64,000 nucleotides of DNA from JAFAXD01 sp963833605 (GCA_963833605.1 CAWHYZ010000008.1:124001-188000), one strand, 5' to 3'. Shown: positions 34,287 to 45,009, counted from the first letter of the stretch. Notes: generated from the letters alone by a model not told the origin. Translations and numbers: made by a program.

Positions 34287-36620
34287 ATGGGAAAATATGG
34301 CATCGGCCAGCCTGTCTTGCGGTTTGAAGATCCGCGCTTACTGCAGGGGCGGGGGCGCTACATCCACGATGTGAACCTTCCTGGCCAGGCCTATGCGGTC
34401 TTTCTGCGCTCACCGCACGCCCACGCGAAGATCGTCAGCGTCGATACTGCGGCGGCAAAGGCGTTGCCCGGCGTGGTCGCGATTTTTACCGGCGCCGACT
34501 ACGCGGCCGATGGGCTCGGCATGCCGAAGGTCAGCATGCCCCGCAAGCGGCCCGATGGTTCGCCCATGTTTGCACCAGCGCGACCGGCTCTATGTGTCGA
34601 TCGCGTTCGCTATGTCGGAGATCCGGTGGCGACGGTCGTCGCCGAGACCCTGCCCCAGGCCATGGATGCGGCAGAGCGCATCACCGTCGCATACGATCCG
34701 CTTCCGTCGGTCACCGCGACCGCCGAGGCGACGCTGCCGGGCGCGCCGGCCGTATGGGACGAATGTCCGGACAACATCTCGAACTTCATCGAACGGGGAA
34801 ACAAAGCCGCCACCGATGCGGCGTTCGCCAAGGCCGCGCGGATCGTTCGCCGCCGTTACGTCATTACGCGCGTCCACGCGCAATATATCGAGCCGCGCGG
34901 CGCGCTCGCTGTTCATGACCCGACGGAAGACCGTCTTACGCTTTATGCCAACGTCCAGTATCCGCATCGGGTGCGTCAAATGTTGGCACAGTCCGTATTT
35001 CGCGTGCCCGAAAGCAAGGTGCGCGTGATCAGCGGCGACGTCGGCGGGGGATTCGGCACCAAGGGCTGGCAATATGTCGAGCATCGCCTCACGCTGTGGG
35101 CGGCGCGCAAGTTGGGGCGCCCGGTCAAATGGATTTGCGAGCGTTCAGAAGCCGTCATGGCTGACGAACATGGTCGCGACAACATTGGGGACGTCGAATT
35201 GGCGCTCGACGCCGACAACAAGTTCGTCGGCTTGCGGCTGCATATGTTGGCCAATATTGGCGCGTATGTCGGCTCCGATCGCAACCTGCTGTCGCCCTTC
35301 GGGATGATCGGAACCATCAACGGCGTTTACCGGATTCCTTCCGCCTATTTGCGTGTGATTGGCCTTCTGTCAAATACAAATCCGACCGCACCCTATCGTG
35401 GTGCCGGCCGGCCCGAAGCCATCTACCTGATCGAGCGCCTCATTGACGATGCGGCGCGGGAGCTGGGCGTCGATCGAATCCAGCTGCGACGCATGAACAT
35501 GCTTCCACCCGCTTCGCTTCCGTATCAAAGCCCCCTTGGTCCTTACTATGACTGCGGTGAATTCGAGAAGAACCTCGACCTCGTCTTGAAGCTCGCAGAC
35601 GCGGATGGCTTCGCTGGCCGCCGTCAAGCATCGCAGCGGCGCGGCAAACTTCGGGGTCTCGGCATCGCCAATGCCATTGAGCAAGCGGCCGGGACGATCC
35701 AACCGGAGTACGCGGAGATCCGCTTCAACCCGAGCGGAACCGCGATATTGCTGATGGGTACCAAGGCTCAGGGACAAGGGCACGAGACCGCGTTCAAGCA
35801 AATTCTGCATGAGCGTCTCGGGATCGACCCGCATGACGTCCAGTTCATCGACGGCGACACCGACCGGGTCGCGTTCGGAATGGGGACCAATGGTTCAAGA
35901 TCGATCGTTCTCGGCGGTTCCGCACTCTATGTTGCAGCCGGGAAAGTCATCGATAAGGGAAGACGGATCGCTGCGCACTTGCTGGAGGCGAGCGTTCAGG
36001 ACATCGAGTTCACGGATGGCACGTTTCGGGTCTCGGGTACCGACAAGACTGTTCCCCTGAAGGAGGTGGCGATTGCGTCGTTTCAGCCGGCGCGCGTTCC
36101 GGCCGGACTGGAACTCGGATTATACGAGAACGCCACATACCTGGCGGATAAGGATACGTTTCCAAACGGTTGTCACATCGCCGAGGTCGAGATCGATCCT
36201 GACACGGGCCATGTCCAGCTCGATCGCTACGCTGTCGTCGACGACGTCGGCACCGTGATCAATCCGATCGGACTGAAGGGCCAGATTCACGGGGGCGTGG
36301 CGCAAGGCGTTGGGCAAATCTTGATGGAACAAGTGGTGTGGGATCGCGAGTCCGGGCAGCTGTTGACCGCAAGCTTCCTCGATTACGCCATGCCGCGCGC
36401 CGATACGTTGAGTAACGTGGCGGTCGAGAGCAATCCAGTGCCGACCAAGTTTAATCCGCTCGGCGCTAAAGGCGCCGGAGAAGCCGGCACCGTCGGCGCG
36501 CTGCCCGCCACCATGAATGCCATCATGGATGCGCTCGCGTCCGTGGGCGTGCGCGAACTCGATATGCCCGCCACGAGCGGGCGCGTCTGGACAGCGATCC
36601 AGCGAGCGAAGGCGAAGTGA
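34287..36620 (+). CDS. CoxL/xanthine dehydrogenase-family molybdopterin-binding subunit
   Basis: This intact 777-residue orphan large subunit of a molybdenum hydroxylase is a paralog of the frameshifted gene at 16099-18442. Motifs: GRGRYIHDVN near residue 21, GDVGGGFGTKG at 250-260, PYRGAGRPEA at 369-378 for cofactor binding and GAKGAGEAG with the likely catalytic E732. The AYRCSFR signature of true CO dehydrogenase is absent, so this is not CoxL in the strict sense. No FAD (CoxM) or iron-sulfur (CoxS) subunit gene is adjacent, so the electron partner must come from elsewhere, perhaps IorA at 15.4 kb. Confidence 0.92.
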   Translation: MGKYGIGQPVLRFEDPRLLQGRGRYIHDVNLPGQAYAVFLRSPHAHAKIVSVDTAAAKALPGVVAIFTGADYAADGLGMPKVSMPRKRPDGSPMFAPARPALCVDRVRYVGDPVATVVAETLPQAMDAAERITVAYDPLPSVTATAEATLPGAPAVWDECPDNISNFIERGNKAATDAAFAKAARIVRRRYVITRVHAQYIEPRGALAVHDPTEDRLTLYANVQYPHRVRQMLAQSVFRVPESKVRVISGDVGGGFGTKGWQYVEHRLTLWAARKLGRPVKWICERSEAVMADEHGRDNIGDVELALDADNKFVGLRLHMLANIGAYVGSDRNLLSPFGMIGTINGVYRIPSAYLRVIGLLSNTNPTAPYRGAGRPEAIYLIERLIDDAARELGVDRIQLRRMNMLPPASLPYQSPLGPYYDCGEFEKNLDLVLKLADADGFAGRRQASQRRGKLRGLGIANAIEQAAGTIQPEYAEIRFNPSGTAILLMGTKAQGQGHETAFKQILHERLGIDPHDVQFIDGDTDRVAFGMGTNGSRSIVLGGSALYVAAGKVIDKGRRIAAHLLEASVQDIEFTDGTFRVSGTDKTVPLKEVAIASFQPARVPAGLELGLYENATYLADKDTFPNGCHIAEVEIDPDTGHVQLDRYAVVDDVGTVINPIGLKGQIHGGVAQGVGQILMEQVVWDRESGQLLTASFLDYAMPRADTLSNVAVESNPVPTKFNPLGAKGAGEAGTVGALPATMNAIMDALASVGVRELDMPATSGRVWTAIQRAKAK

Positions 36621-36712
36621 CTAGGGTGGTGGATTTTGAACTTCCCAGCACTCTTGCCGCGCGCTCGCATCGAAACTTCAAATCCAAAACCACACTAAAA
36701 TCATAGATATGC

Positions 36713-36785
36713 TAGTGTCCTTTCGATTCCGAAGTTGGTATTGAGGGTGCTGCAAGGTGTGACGAACTTCGGAATCGGAGCACTA
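36713..36785. repeat. Small inverted-repeat element (MITE-like), about 73 bp
   Basis: Two inverted arms of about 22 bases, starting TAGTG and ending CACTA, face each other around a spacer of about 25 bases. Both contain GATTCCGAAGTT or its complement. The arms differ by a few bases. A third, single copy of the arm lies at 2653-2675. The pattern fits a non-autonomous element or the joined ends of a lost insertion sequence. It lies between the coxL paralog and asnS. Confidence 0.55.
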
Positions 36786-36878
36786 AATTTAGCGTATCGG
36801 CCTGATCCCAAATACGTGTTGCTCGTCGTTCGTTGGAATTACTGGACAAACTCGCTCTCCCTGAGTCACTCTCGATCA

Positions 36879-38285
<1,407 letters not shown>

Positions 38286-38426
38286 CTGCTTGCTGATCGC
38301 GGTTGCGTTCGCCGTCGAAGGGTGCTCGACCGATGCGGTGAACATCTACGGGCGGCCGGCCGGTTTTCGGAACCCTGCCCAGCGCAGTTCCTCGACGCTC
38401 CGAACTGTCCGCTTTCGCGCGCGCCG

Positions 38427-39251
38427 CTACACGTGATCGTACGCACCGCTGAGCGCCGCGACGTAGCGCTTTACCGAGACTTCCAAAATCGATTTTGCGC
38501 CCGTCGGTATGACACGATCGAAAAAATGGCTATACATCGTATCGAACCGAAATGGATCCAACGCGGCGGCAATGGCCGCGACCTGCTTCGCGGAGAGCGG
38601 AATCAGATTTGGATAGCTGCGCATGAAGCTCAGGAATTTTCGATCCACCGTGACGGTTGCGATGTCCGACGAGCACAATACGCCGCGGCCACCGGCGCCT
38701 TGGGCCCAATGCAGGACGGCGCCCCCTTGAAAGTGGCCACCGCACCGGATCAGCGTGACGCCGTCCGCAAGCTTCAGGGTCTCACCCGTCCATAATTTGA
38801 TCGACGGATCGGGACGCATGATCCAGCGCTGATCGTCCGCGTGCAGGTAGACTGGGATGCCACCGAACGCCCGACTCCATTCCACCATCGTCGTATAGAA
38901 ATGCGGATGCGAGATGGCGATGGCCTGCAGGCCGCCAAGCCCGTTGATCAATGTAACGGTGGCCTCGTCCAGCGTCGCAATGCAGTCCCACAGAAAATTT
39001 CCAGCGGCGGTGCGGACAATGAGTGCGCGTTGGCCGATCGCAAAGGAAGGCTGGGTCCCGATACCAATCACGCCAGGTTCGTACTGCCGGTATGAGTTGA
39101 AATGCCCGGCCGCCAGTGCTGCGAGCGTTGTCCAAGTCTGCCCGCGCGGAGGAACATATTGCCGCTCTTCGGTACAGATCACGCAATCTGGCGGCGCCGC
39201 ATGGCTCGGCGCGTATTGTGTGCCACAGGCGGTGCAAATGAATGCATCCAT
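38427..39251 (-). CDS. MBL-fold hydrolase with N-terminal zinc ribbon
   Basis: This 274-residue protein has two CxxC knuckles in its first 26 residues (CTACGT and CVIC), like a rubredoxin-type or zinc-ribbon cap, then a metallo-beta-lactamase-like domain. The canonical HxHxDH motif is replaced by SHPHFYTTMVEW, so one or more metal ligands differ; CGGHFQGGAVLHW and SSDIATV supply other candidate ligands. It lies 88 bases downstream of the BKACE gene on the same strand, so it may act in the same degradation route. The substrate is unknown. Confidence 0.8.
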   Translation of the reverse strand: MDAFICTACGTQYAPSHAAPPDCVICTEERQYVPPRGQTWTTLAALAAGHFNSYRQYEPGVIGIGTQPSFAIGQRALIVRTAAGNFLWDCIATLDEATVTLINGLGGLQAIAISHPHFYTTMVEWSRAFGGIPVYLHADDQRWIMRPDPSIKLWTGETLKLADGVTLIRCGGHFQGGAVLHWAQGAGGRGVLCSSDIATVTVDRKFLSFMRSYPNLIPLSAKQVAAIAAALDPFRFDTMYSHFFDRVIPTGAKSILEVSVKRYVAALSGAYDHV

Positions 39252-39339
39252 CTCACTGCTCCGGAAACCAGACCCCGAGGCTCACTCTTGCGTCTATCGC
39301 ACCGACGGCAACCCGATCACCCACCGGTCAATTTCAACG

Positions 39340-40248
39340 CTATGCCGCCGCACTTGCGGCGACCCTGCGCGGCAACCCGATCATCTTGCGGGCCTCGGCG
39401 GGTGTGGCCGGTTCCATACCAAGGTCTTTTATGATCCTGACGATGCGCTCCACCAGTTCGACATTTGTCGCCAGGCGACCGCGCGAATAGTAGAGGTTGT
39501 CTTCGAGCCCGACGCGAACATGACCGCCCAGCAGCAGTGACTGCAAGGCTGCGTTGAGCTGCGCAATGCCGATTGCGCTGACGTTGAAGATCGCGCCTTC
39601 CGGCATCAGGTCCACCATCTGCTGCAGCACCTTCGGCGTATAGGGCATCGCCCCCTGGAATCCGCGATCGGCTCCCAGCACGAAATTGATAAAATACGGC
39701 TTCTCGTCGAGGCCGGCCTTGAGACATGCCGTGACGTCCTGAAGCAGGTGCGTCGGGCTGAACACCTCCCATTCGGGCTTGATGCCCCGTGCCTTCATGG
39801 CTTCGGCGAGATGGCGACAACGTTGCGGCGATGTGTTCATCAGGATTTCATTTCCTTCGAACGACGCCACGATAGTGGTGGGATCGAGCGTGCACATCTC
39901 TGCGCCCGCCTCCATGCCCTTGAGCCGTTCCTCCCAGATGATTTCGTGATAGCCATTGGGAGCCTGCCGCACCATGTCGCCGTTGATGCCGCCGCCAGTC
40001 GAGTTGTTGATGACGATGTCGCATTTCTCGCGGATCAGCGCGTTGATGCGGCGATAGATGTCGGGGTTGCAGGTCGCCTGATCGTCGGGCCGGCGGGCGT
40101 GGATCGCCACGATGCTCGCACCGGCGTTGTAGCAACGGTAGACATCGTCGGCGATTTCCTGCGGCTGGGTCGGAATATGGGGGCTTTGCTTCTTGCTGGC
40201 CATTCCACCCGTCGGCGCAATCGTAACGATGACTTTTGGCGTTTCCAT
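39340..40248 (-). CDS. BKACE family (3-keto-5-aminohexanoate cleavage-like) enzyme
   Basis: BKACE enzymes cleave beta-keto acids using acetyl-CoA and a zinc ion. This 302-residue protein shows the family TIM-barrel features: VIVTIAPTGG at the start, DIVINNSTGGG, the AEMCTLDPTT segment and VRVGLEDNLYYSRG with the zinc-binding Glu. The family's usual HxHxRD zinc site reads AIHARRPDD here, so the first His appears to be Ala48 and only H50 remains. GGGAG precedes the ATG. With the FAD monooxygenase upstream it may act late in ring breakdown. The physiological keto acid is unknown. Confidence 0.88.
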   Translation of the reverse strand: METPKVIVTIAPTGGMASKKQSPHIPTQPQEIADDVYRCYNAGASIVAIHARRPDDQATCNPDIYRRINALIREKCDIVINNSTGGGINGDMVRQAPNGYHEIIWEERLKGMEAGAEMCTLDPTTIVASFEGNEILMNTSPQRCRHLAEAMKARGIKPEWEVFSPTHLLQDVTACLKAGLDEKPYFINFVLGADRGFQGAMPYTPKVLQQMVDLMPEGAIFNVSAIGIAQLNAALQSLLLGGHVRVGLEDNLYYSRGRLATNVELVERIVRIIKDLGMEPATPAEARKMIGLPRRVAASAAA

Positions 40249-40497
40249 CTGCCTCTCCCTGGCGGCTCGGCGAATTCACTCCCGCGAATATCCCACGGCA
40301 CCGGTGCCTCGTCCACACTTGGGACGAGCGGGAAACTTGTTTGTTTTGGACTTGAGACCGCTTCGATCACGTCAGCGTTCAGATGACTTCGATATGTCCG
40401 GTGGTTCGGATCGCGGGCACCATTTACTTGCGGAGTACCGCTGCGCGGCCGATGGTCGTTCGCGCGCGTTTCCATGCTCCGGAGCGGCTCGGCCCGA

Positions 40498-41985
40498 TCA
40501 CCGGGCGATCGTCGCCAGGTAGGCTTCCGCGGCGGCAACGTCGTCGCTGCGCGCGACAAGACCGACATAACCGTCCGGCCGAACAATCCAGAGTCCATCC
40601 GCCGCGCCCGCAGGCAGGGTTCGCACCTCCAGGAGTTTCGCAAAGCGCGCGGTGAGGGCCGCGGCTGCGCCGGCGCTTGCGAAAACCGCAAAACGTGGCG
40701 TATCGCCCGCGCCGATCGGCGTCTGATCGGAAGCGGAGGTGCGCCAGCGCTCGCCGGCCTTCGGCAGATCGCCGCCATGGGGCGCTTGTGACGCTGTGGC
40801 GGACAGTGGGCTTTTTGGATAAGCGATGTCGAGCTCGGTCAACATATAGGAGACTCGGTGCTGAACCTGCGACAGGCCGAGCACAATCTTCGCTGCGAAA
40901 TTGCGAACCGTCTGGACCACGGGATTGCGTATGACCGCAACGTCGGTCAACCGCGTCGCATTGCGTAGCACACGGTCTCCGACGGCGCTGCGCTCGACCG
41001 AATAGCTCGCGAGCAAGCTCGCGGCGGCGGTTCCGTGCACCACCATGGCGAGCTTCCAGGCGAGGTTGAAGGCGTCCTGCATGCCGGTGTTCATGCCCTG
41101 GCCTCCGGCCGGGCTGTGGATGTGGGCGGCGTCGCCGGCGAGGAAGACCCGGCCGCGGCCATAGTCGCTCACCTTGCGCTCATTGATGTGGAAATAGGCC
41201 AGCCAGATCGGGTCGTGCAGGCGGACGTTGCCCGGCCCACGCTGATCGACAAGGGTCTGCACCTCGGCGAGCGTCGGGTCGCCGTGGCGACCGTTGCGTT
41301 CGGAAGGCCCGAGGTCGGCAACGACGCGATAGCGGTCTCCAACAATGGGGAAGAATGCCAGGATGCCCTGGGAGTGCCAGAAGATATCGAGCTTGTCGGG
41401 AGTGAGTCCCGTGAGGCGAAGGTCCGCGAGCAACCAATCGCTCGGTTGCGTCGTTCCGGAAAATTCGATACCGAGCGAATGGCGCACGGTCGAGTGGGCG
41501 CCATCGCAGCCGATCAGCCAATCCGCCGCAACGGTTTCTTCCCGGCCGGTCGCATCGCGAAGGGTTGCCGTGACGCCGTCTGCGCGCGCCGCCACGGCAG
41601 TGAGTTCGACTTGGCGCTCGACCTTGATGCCGAGCTGTTCGAGGCCCGTCTCCAGCACGCGCTCCGTTTCGCTTTGCGGGATCATCAGGGCATACGGATA
41701 TCGGCTCTTGACGTCGTCAAGGGTGATCTCGCCGATCAGATCCTTGCCGTTGGAAATGCGCGCGCCGTGCGCCTTCATGCCGGCTGCGAGGAAGCGCTCG
41801 ACGAATCCCAAGCGTTCGAGCAGTTCCAGCGACCGGCTCCACAACACGAGTGCTTTCGACTTGTCGGTGCGCGACGCCGCTTTGTCCACGATGCGCACCG
41901 CGACTCCGTAACGCGTCAACTCTGTGGCCATGGTGAGCCCGACAGGGCCGGCGCCGGCGATGAGCACTGTGGTATGTCCCGCCAC
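40498..41985 (-). CDS. FAD-dependent aromatic monooxygenase (PheA/TfdB type)
   Basis: This flavin monooxygenase, about 495 residues, hydroxylates a phenolic or heteroaromatic ring with NAD(P)H and O2. Features: the dinucleotide fold VLIAGAGPVGLTMATELTRYG at the N terminus, DWLIGCDGAHSTVRHSLGI (the DG motif) in the middle, GRVFLAGDAAHIHSPAGGQGMNTG (GD motif), and a C-terminal thioredoxin-like domain typical of phenol hydroxylases. The GTG at 41985 is chosen since AAGGAG lies six bases upstream; an ATG at 42054 is possible. Relatives include resorcinol and dihydroxypyridine hydroxylases. The gene is divergent from the lipocalin-like gene. Confidence 0.9.
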   Translation of the reverse strand: MAGHTTVLIAGAGPVGLTMATELTRYGVAVRIVDKAASRTDKSKALVLWSRSLELLERLGFVERFLAAGMKAHGARISNGKDLIGEITLDDVKSRYPYALMIPQSETERVLETGLEQLGIKVERQVELTAVAARADGVTATLRDATGREETVAADWLIGCDGAHSTVRHSLGIEFSGTTQPSDWLLADLRLTGLTPDKLDIFWHSQGILAFFPIVGDRYRVVADLGPSERNGRHGDPTLAEVQTLVDQRGPGNVRLHDPIWLAYFHINERKVSDYGRGRVFLAGDAAHIHSPAGGQGMNTGMQDAFNLAWKLAMVVHGTAAASLLASYSVERSAVGDRVLRNATRLTDVAVIRNPVVQTVRNFAAKIVLGLSQVQHRVSYMLTELDIAYPKSPLSATASQAPHGGDLPKAGERWRTSASDQTPIGAGDTPRFAVFASAGAAAALTARFAKLLEVRTLPAGAADGLWIVRPDGYVGLVARSDDVAAAEAYLATIAR

Positions 41986-42200
41986 CTTGATCTCCTTTTC
42001 GATAACAGCCCGGACTAAACGCGGGTCCCATTCAAATGAGGTGAGGGTGGACATCGCGCTTCGCGTTCGTACCCTAACTCCACTGTGACCGCCAGATTGC
42101 GGGAAATCCACCGGTTCGTCGCCGGTGGAAGACGTTGGCGCGAAGCGGCAGATGAAGTATGTGAAGAACCGAAACGTAGTTGGGTTCGAGGATAGAAGCC

Positions 42201-42746
42201 ATGCAACGAATGTTCGCTCCTGCGCCTGCCGAAGGGCACACTTTTGCCGGAAAAGCCTCCGCAATGGCGCTGCTCTCCATGGTTCTCGCGCTGTGCGCGG
42301 GTGGCGCCGCCGCGCAACAGAAATCACTCATGAACGAGCTCACCGGAGCGTGGACATTCGTCTCTTCGACAAGTCAGCGCGAGGACGGCAATGCGACCTG
42401 GGGGCAGAATCCAAAAGGCCTGCTCATCTTCTCAGACAATGGCCGATTTTCGTTTCAGATCATGCGGAGCGATCGCCCCAGATACAAATCCAACACGCGC
42501 ATGCGCGGAAGCTTGATCGAAAATCAGGCGACGTCGCGCGGGACGCTCTCTTACTTCGGCACCTATGCGGTCAGCGAGCCGGATCGCACGGTCACCTTTC
42601 ATATCGAGAGCAGCTCGTTTCCGAATTTGAACGACACCGATCAAAAGCGCACGATCGTGCTCGCAGGCGAGGACCTCAAGCTGGAAAATCCAGCTCCGCG
42701 GCGCGGAAGCGTACCGGTGGTGCAGGTCTGGAAGCGGGCGAAATAA
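42201..42746 (+). CDS. Exported lipocalin-like domain protein
   Basis: This 181-residue protein has a long N-terminal region with a hydrophobic signal (AMALLSMVLALCAGGAAAQQ) and a lipocalin-like barrel domain: LTGAWTFVSSTSQREDGN at the start, GLLIFSDNGRFSFQIMR, GTLSYFGTYAVSE and VPVVQVWKR at the end. Such proteins occur beside aromatic-degradation genes and are thought to bind small hydrophobic ligands in the periplasm. An in-frame ATG at 42264 would give a more standard signal peptide. GAGGA precedes the ATG at 42201. Confidence 0.8.
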   Translation: MQRMFAPAPAEGHTFAGKASAMALLSMVLALCAGGAAAQQKSLMNELTGAWTFVSSTSQREDGNATWGQNPKGLLIFSDNGRFSFQIMRSDRPRYKSNTRMRGSLIENQATSRGTLSYFGTYAVSEPDRTVTFHIESSSFPNLNDTDQKRTIVLAGEDLKLENPAPRRGSVPVVQVWKRAK

Positions 42747-42802
42747 CGCTCAATCATCCAAAGAGGGCTCTTCGGAGCCGCGGTTTCGATCAGGAGCCAA
42801 GC

Positions 42803-43936
42803 ATGACGAGAAAGCCGCCGTTCCGCGCCGAGCACGTCGGTAGTCTCCTTCGTCCAAAGTCGCTCTACGACGCCCGCGCCGCGTTCGACGGCGACTTGCG
42901 TCGCACGGTTCGTTCCGGCGAAGGGCGTTCCTCATCGACGCTTCGGCCGATCGAGGATGCCGCGATCCTCGAAGCGGTGGCGCTGCAGGAACGGGTCGGG
43001 CTGCAGCCGATCACCGACGGCGAGTATCGCCGCCGTTCGTGGTACCAGGACTTCGTTCTCGGTCTCGAGAACACGGCGGTGCGCTTCGAGGTCGGTCCGC
43101 TGAGCTTTGCGGATAACCGCGGCAATCGCGCGCCGACGCCGCGCATCTGCGTCGAAGGAAAGCTTCGGCGGCGCGGTCCGATCATGGTGGACGCCTACGC
43201 GTTCCTGAGGAAGGCGACGAAACGCACTCCGAAAGTGACCATGCCGGCGCCGAGCGAGCTGCATTTCTTCGGCGGGCGCGACGTGATCGACCGTTCCGTC
43301 TATCCTGATCTCGAGCAATTTTGGTCGGACCTGGTCGCGATCTATTGCGAGGAAATCACCGATCTGGCCGCGTCCGGCTGCACATATTTCCAGTTCGACA
43401 ATTGCTCGTTTCCGCTGCTGTGCGACCCGAAGTTTCAAACGGCCTTTCATGACGCTGGCGAGGATCCGCGCCGACTGATCGACCGCTACATCGGCGCTAT
43501 CAACGCGGTGCTTGCGGCGAGGCCGGCCGGCAGCACATTCGCGATGCATCTCTGTCGCGGCAACAACCGCGGGCAATGGCTGGGAGCCGGTGGTTACGAT
43601 TACGTGGCCGACATGGTGTTCGAGCGTGTGGATGTCGACGCATTTTTTCTCGAATACGATACGCCGCGCGCCGGCGATTTCGGCCCGCTTCGACATGTTC
43701 CGAACGGCAAGGACGTCGTCCTCGGCCTCGTATCCTCAAAGACGCCCGAGCTGGAATCGGTGGAGAGCTTAAAAAAACGGCTCAAGGACGCCGAGAAATA
43801 TATCTCGTTGGATCACGTATGCCTGTCGCCGCAGTGCGGCTTTGCGAGCAACTTCCTGGGCAATCCGCTCACGATCGCCGATGAGGAAGCCAAGCTTCGG
43901 CGGGTTGTCGAGGTGGCGGAATCGGTTTGGAGTTGA
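42803..43936 (+). CDS. MetE C-terminal-like (cobalamin-independent methionine synthase family) protein
   Basis: This 377-residue protein belongs to the MetE C-terminal family of zinc methyltransferases. Segments include AEHVGSLLRPKSL at the N terminus, LQPITDGEYRRRSWYQDF, MHLCRGNNRG with metal-ligand candidates His and Cys, and LDHVCLSPQCGFAS with the conserved zinc-binding Cys. At this length it lacks the N-terminal half of true MetE, like YxjG/YxjH proteins. Stand-alone members act in methyl transfer to unusual acceptors or in demethylation. The start has GGAG upstream. It lies 56 bases downstream of the lipocalin-like gene, so the two may be one operon. Confidence 0.88.
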   Translation: MTRKPPFRAEHVGSLLRPKSLYDARAAFDGDLRRTVRSGEGRSSSTLRPIEDAAILEAVALQERVGLQPITDGEYRRRSWYQDFVLGLENTAVRFEVGPLSFADNRGNRAPTPRICVEGKLRRRGPIMVDAYAFLRKATKRTPKVTMPAPSELHFFGGRDVIDRSVYPDLEQFWSDLVAIYCEEITDLAASGCTYFQFDNCSFPLLCDPKFQTAFHDAGEDPRRLIDRYIGAINAVLAARPAGSTFAMHLCRGNNRGQWLGAGGYDYVADMVFERVDVDAFFLEYDTPRAGDFGPLRHVPNGKDVVLGLVSSKTPELESVESLKKRLKDAEKYISLDHVCLSPQCGFASNFLGNPLTIADEEAKLRRVVEVAESVWS

Positions 43937-43980
43937 GGCCACGGGGGACTGCCTGAGGCATCGCGGCAGGCCGCAGTACG

Positions 43981-44376
43981 TCACCCCTTGCGCCGCTGTT
44001 TTTTCGCTGCCTTGCGCGCAGCGTACCGTTCGTCGCGGGCGGCCTTTTGCTCGGCCAGGATGGCAGCCTCGCGCTCGGCCCGCTCGGCTTCGGCCCGTGC
44101 CGCCAATTCGGCGGCTTCCCGCTCAGCCTGCGCGGCGAGTTCGGCGGCCCGCACGGCTTGTCGGGCCAGTTCGGCTTCATGCGCCTGCCTTGCCGCCTCA
44201 CGTTGCGCGGCGCGCGCGATTCGATTTGCGTGTATGGCTTCCCGCGCCGCCCGGCGCTCTGCGACCGCCGGATCGTCCGGCCCCGGTTCCGCTCGGAATT
44301 TCTCCAACAAGGCCTTTTTCGCCAGTGCGGCGTCATTCTGCCGCTGCCAGCGATCGGGGACCACGCTCTTTTTCAT
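43981..44376 (-). CDS. DUF6481-like coiled-coil protein
   Basis: This 131-residue protein is very rich in Ala, Glu, Arg and Lys and is predicted as one long helix or coiled coil for most of its length, ending in a basic tail (AARKAAKKQRRKG). The first 40 residues (VVPDRWQRQNDAALAKKAL) match the DUF6481 family, common in alphaproteobacteria. The opposite strand is also open because of the biased composition. Function is unknown; RNA or ribosome contact by the basic tail is speculation. Confidence 0.75.
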   Translation of the reverse strand: MKKSVVPDRWQRQNDAALAKKALLEKFRAEPGPDDPAVAERRAAREAIHANRIARAAQREAARQAHEAELARQAVRAAELAAQAEREAAELAARAEAERAEREAAILAEQKAARDERYAARKAAKKQRRKG

Positions 44377-44437
44377 TCAGTATCTCCTGTCCTCTTGTTC
44401 AGGAAACGGCGCGCTGGCCCGCCGGCGATTGGGCAGA

Positions 44438-44674
44438 TCAACCGAGGCCAAGGGGCAGGCGGTTCTTGCTATCAACGTGCGTTCGCCAGCCTATGACCAC
44501 GGCTTCGATGCGGTCACCGGTTTCAGCATTCTTCCAATCACCGCTGCTCCAACGGCACAGGAAGGGAACCACATATGTGCCGACGTGATCCTCACACAGA
44601 ATCTCCAATGGCTGGTCCACGGGCGGTTCCCCGTCGTGCATGAAGGCATCGATACGCTGCTGCCGTGTTGCCAT
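44438..44674 (-). CDS. Small conserved hypothetical protein
   Basis: This 78-residue protein starts with a charged helix (ATRQQRIDAFMHDG) and continues with a strand-rich part (YVVPFLCRWSSGDWKN and IEAVVIGWR). It resembles short rhizobial hypotheticals of unknown role. No signal peptide or membrane segment is present. It sits in a set of small stress-type genes with the cold-shock protein. Confidence 0.55.
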   Translation of the reverse strand: MATRQQRIDAFMHDGEPPVDQPLEILCEDHVGTYVVPFLCRWSSGDWKNAETGDRIEAVVIGWRTHVDSKNRLPLGLG

Positions 44675-44757
44675 CCGCTTGCCTAGTCCATCTGAGCAAT
44701 CGAGAGCGTCGGTTTTGACGTGACGGGTTGCGCTTCTGTGGCTTTTCGCGCGGCACG

Positions 44758-45009
44758 TCAGCTTGCGCGCGTCCCCTCAACGGCTCTTTTGCTGCCGGAG
44801 CGATATATGCTTTTCACCGCAATGGCCGGAGTGCCTGACTTCTCCGCGATGAGCCGGTCCTGTTCTTCAATGATCGCGCGCGCCGGGGCATCGCCATCGA
44901 GGCCGCCGAGCACTTCGCTCGGCACTCTGCGGTTCGACCGCTGCGAGCCGTCTTCGTAAACCACGTCGAAAAGCGTGAATTCAGCTCGCGTTGCTGGCTT
45001 CCGTGCCAT
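44758..45009 (-). CDS. Small conserved hypothetical protein
   Basis: This 83-residue protein starts at 45009, where GGAG lies nine bases upstream; the frame extends to 45117 without support. It has an N-terminal strand pair (FTLFDVVYEDGSQRSNRRVP) and a helix around EQDRLIAEKSG, then a basic tail. Similar short proteins are common in Bradyrhizobium. The role is unknown. Confidence 0.65.
   Translation of the reverse strand: MARKPATRAEFTLFDVVYEDGSQRSNRRVPSEVLGGLDGDAPARAIIEEQDRLIAEKSGTPAIAVKSIYRSGSKRAVEGTRAS

Noticed and set aside
34287..36620. Aerobic carbon monoxide dehydrogenase
   Set aside because: The AYRCSFR motif of true CoxL is replaced by PYRGAGRPE, and the CoxM and CoxS genes are absent, so a general molybdenum hydroxylase is the safer call.
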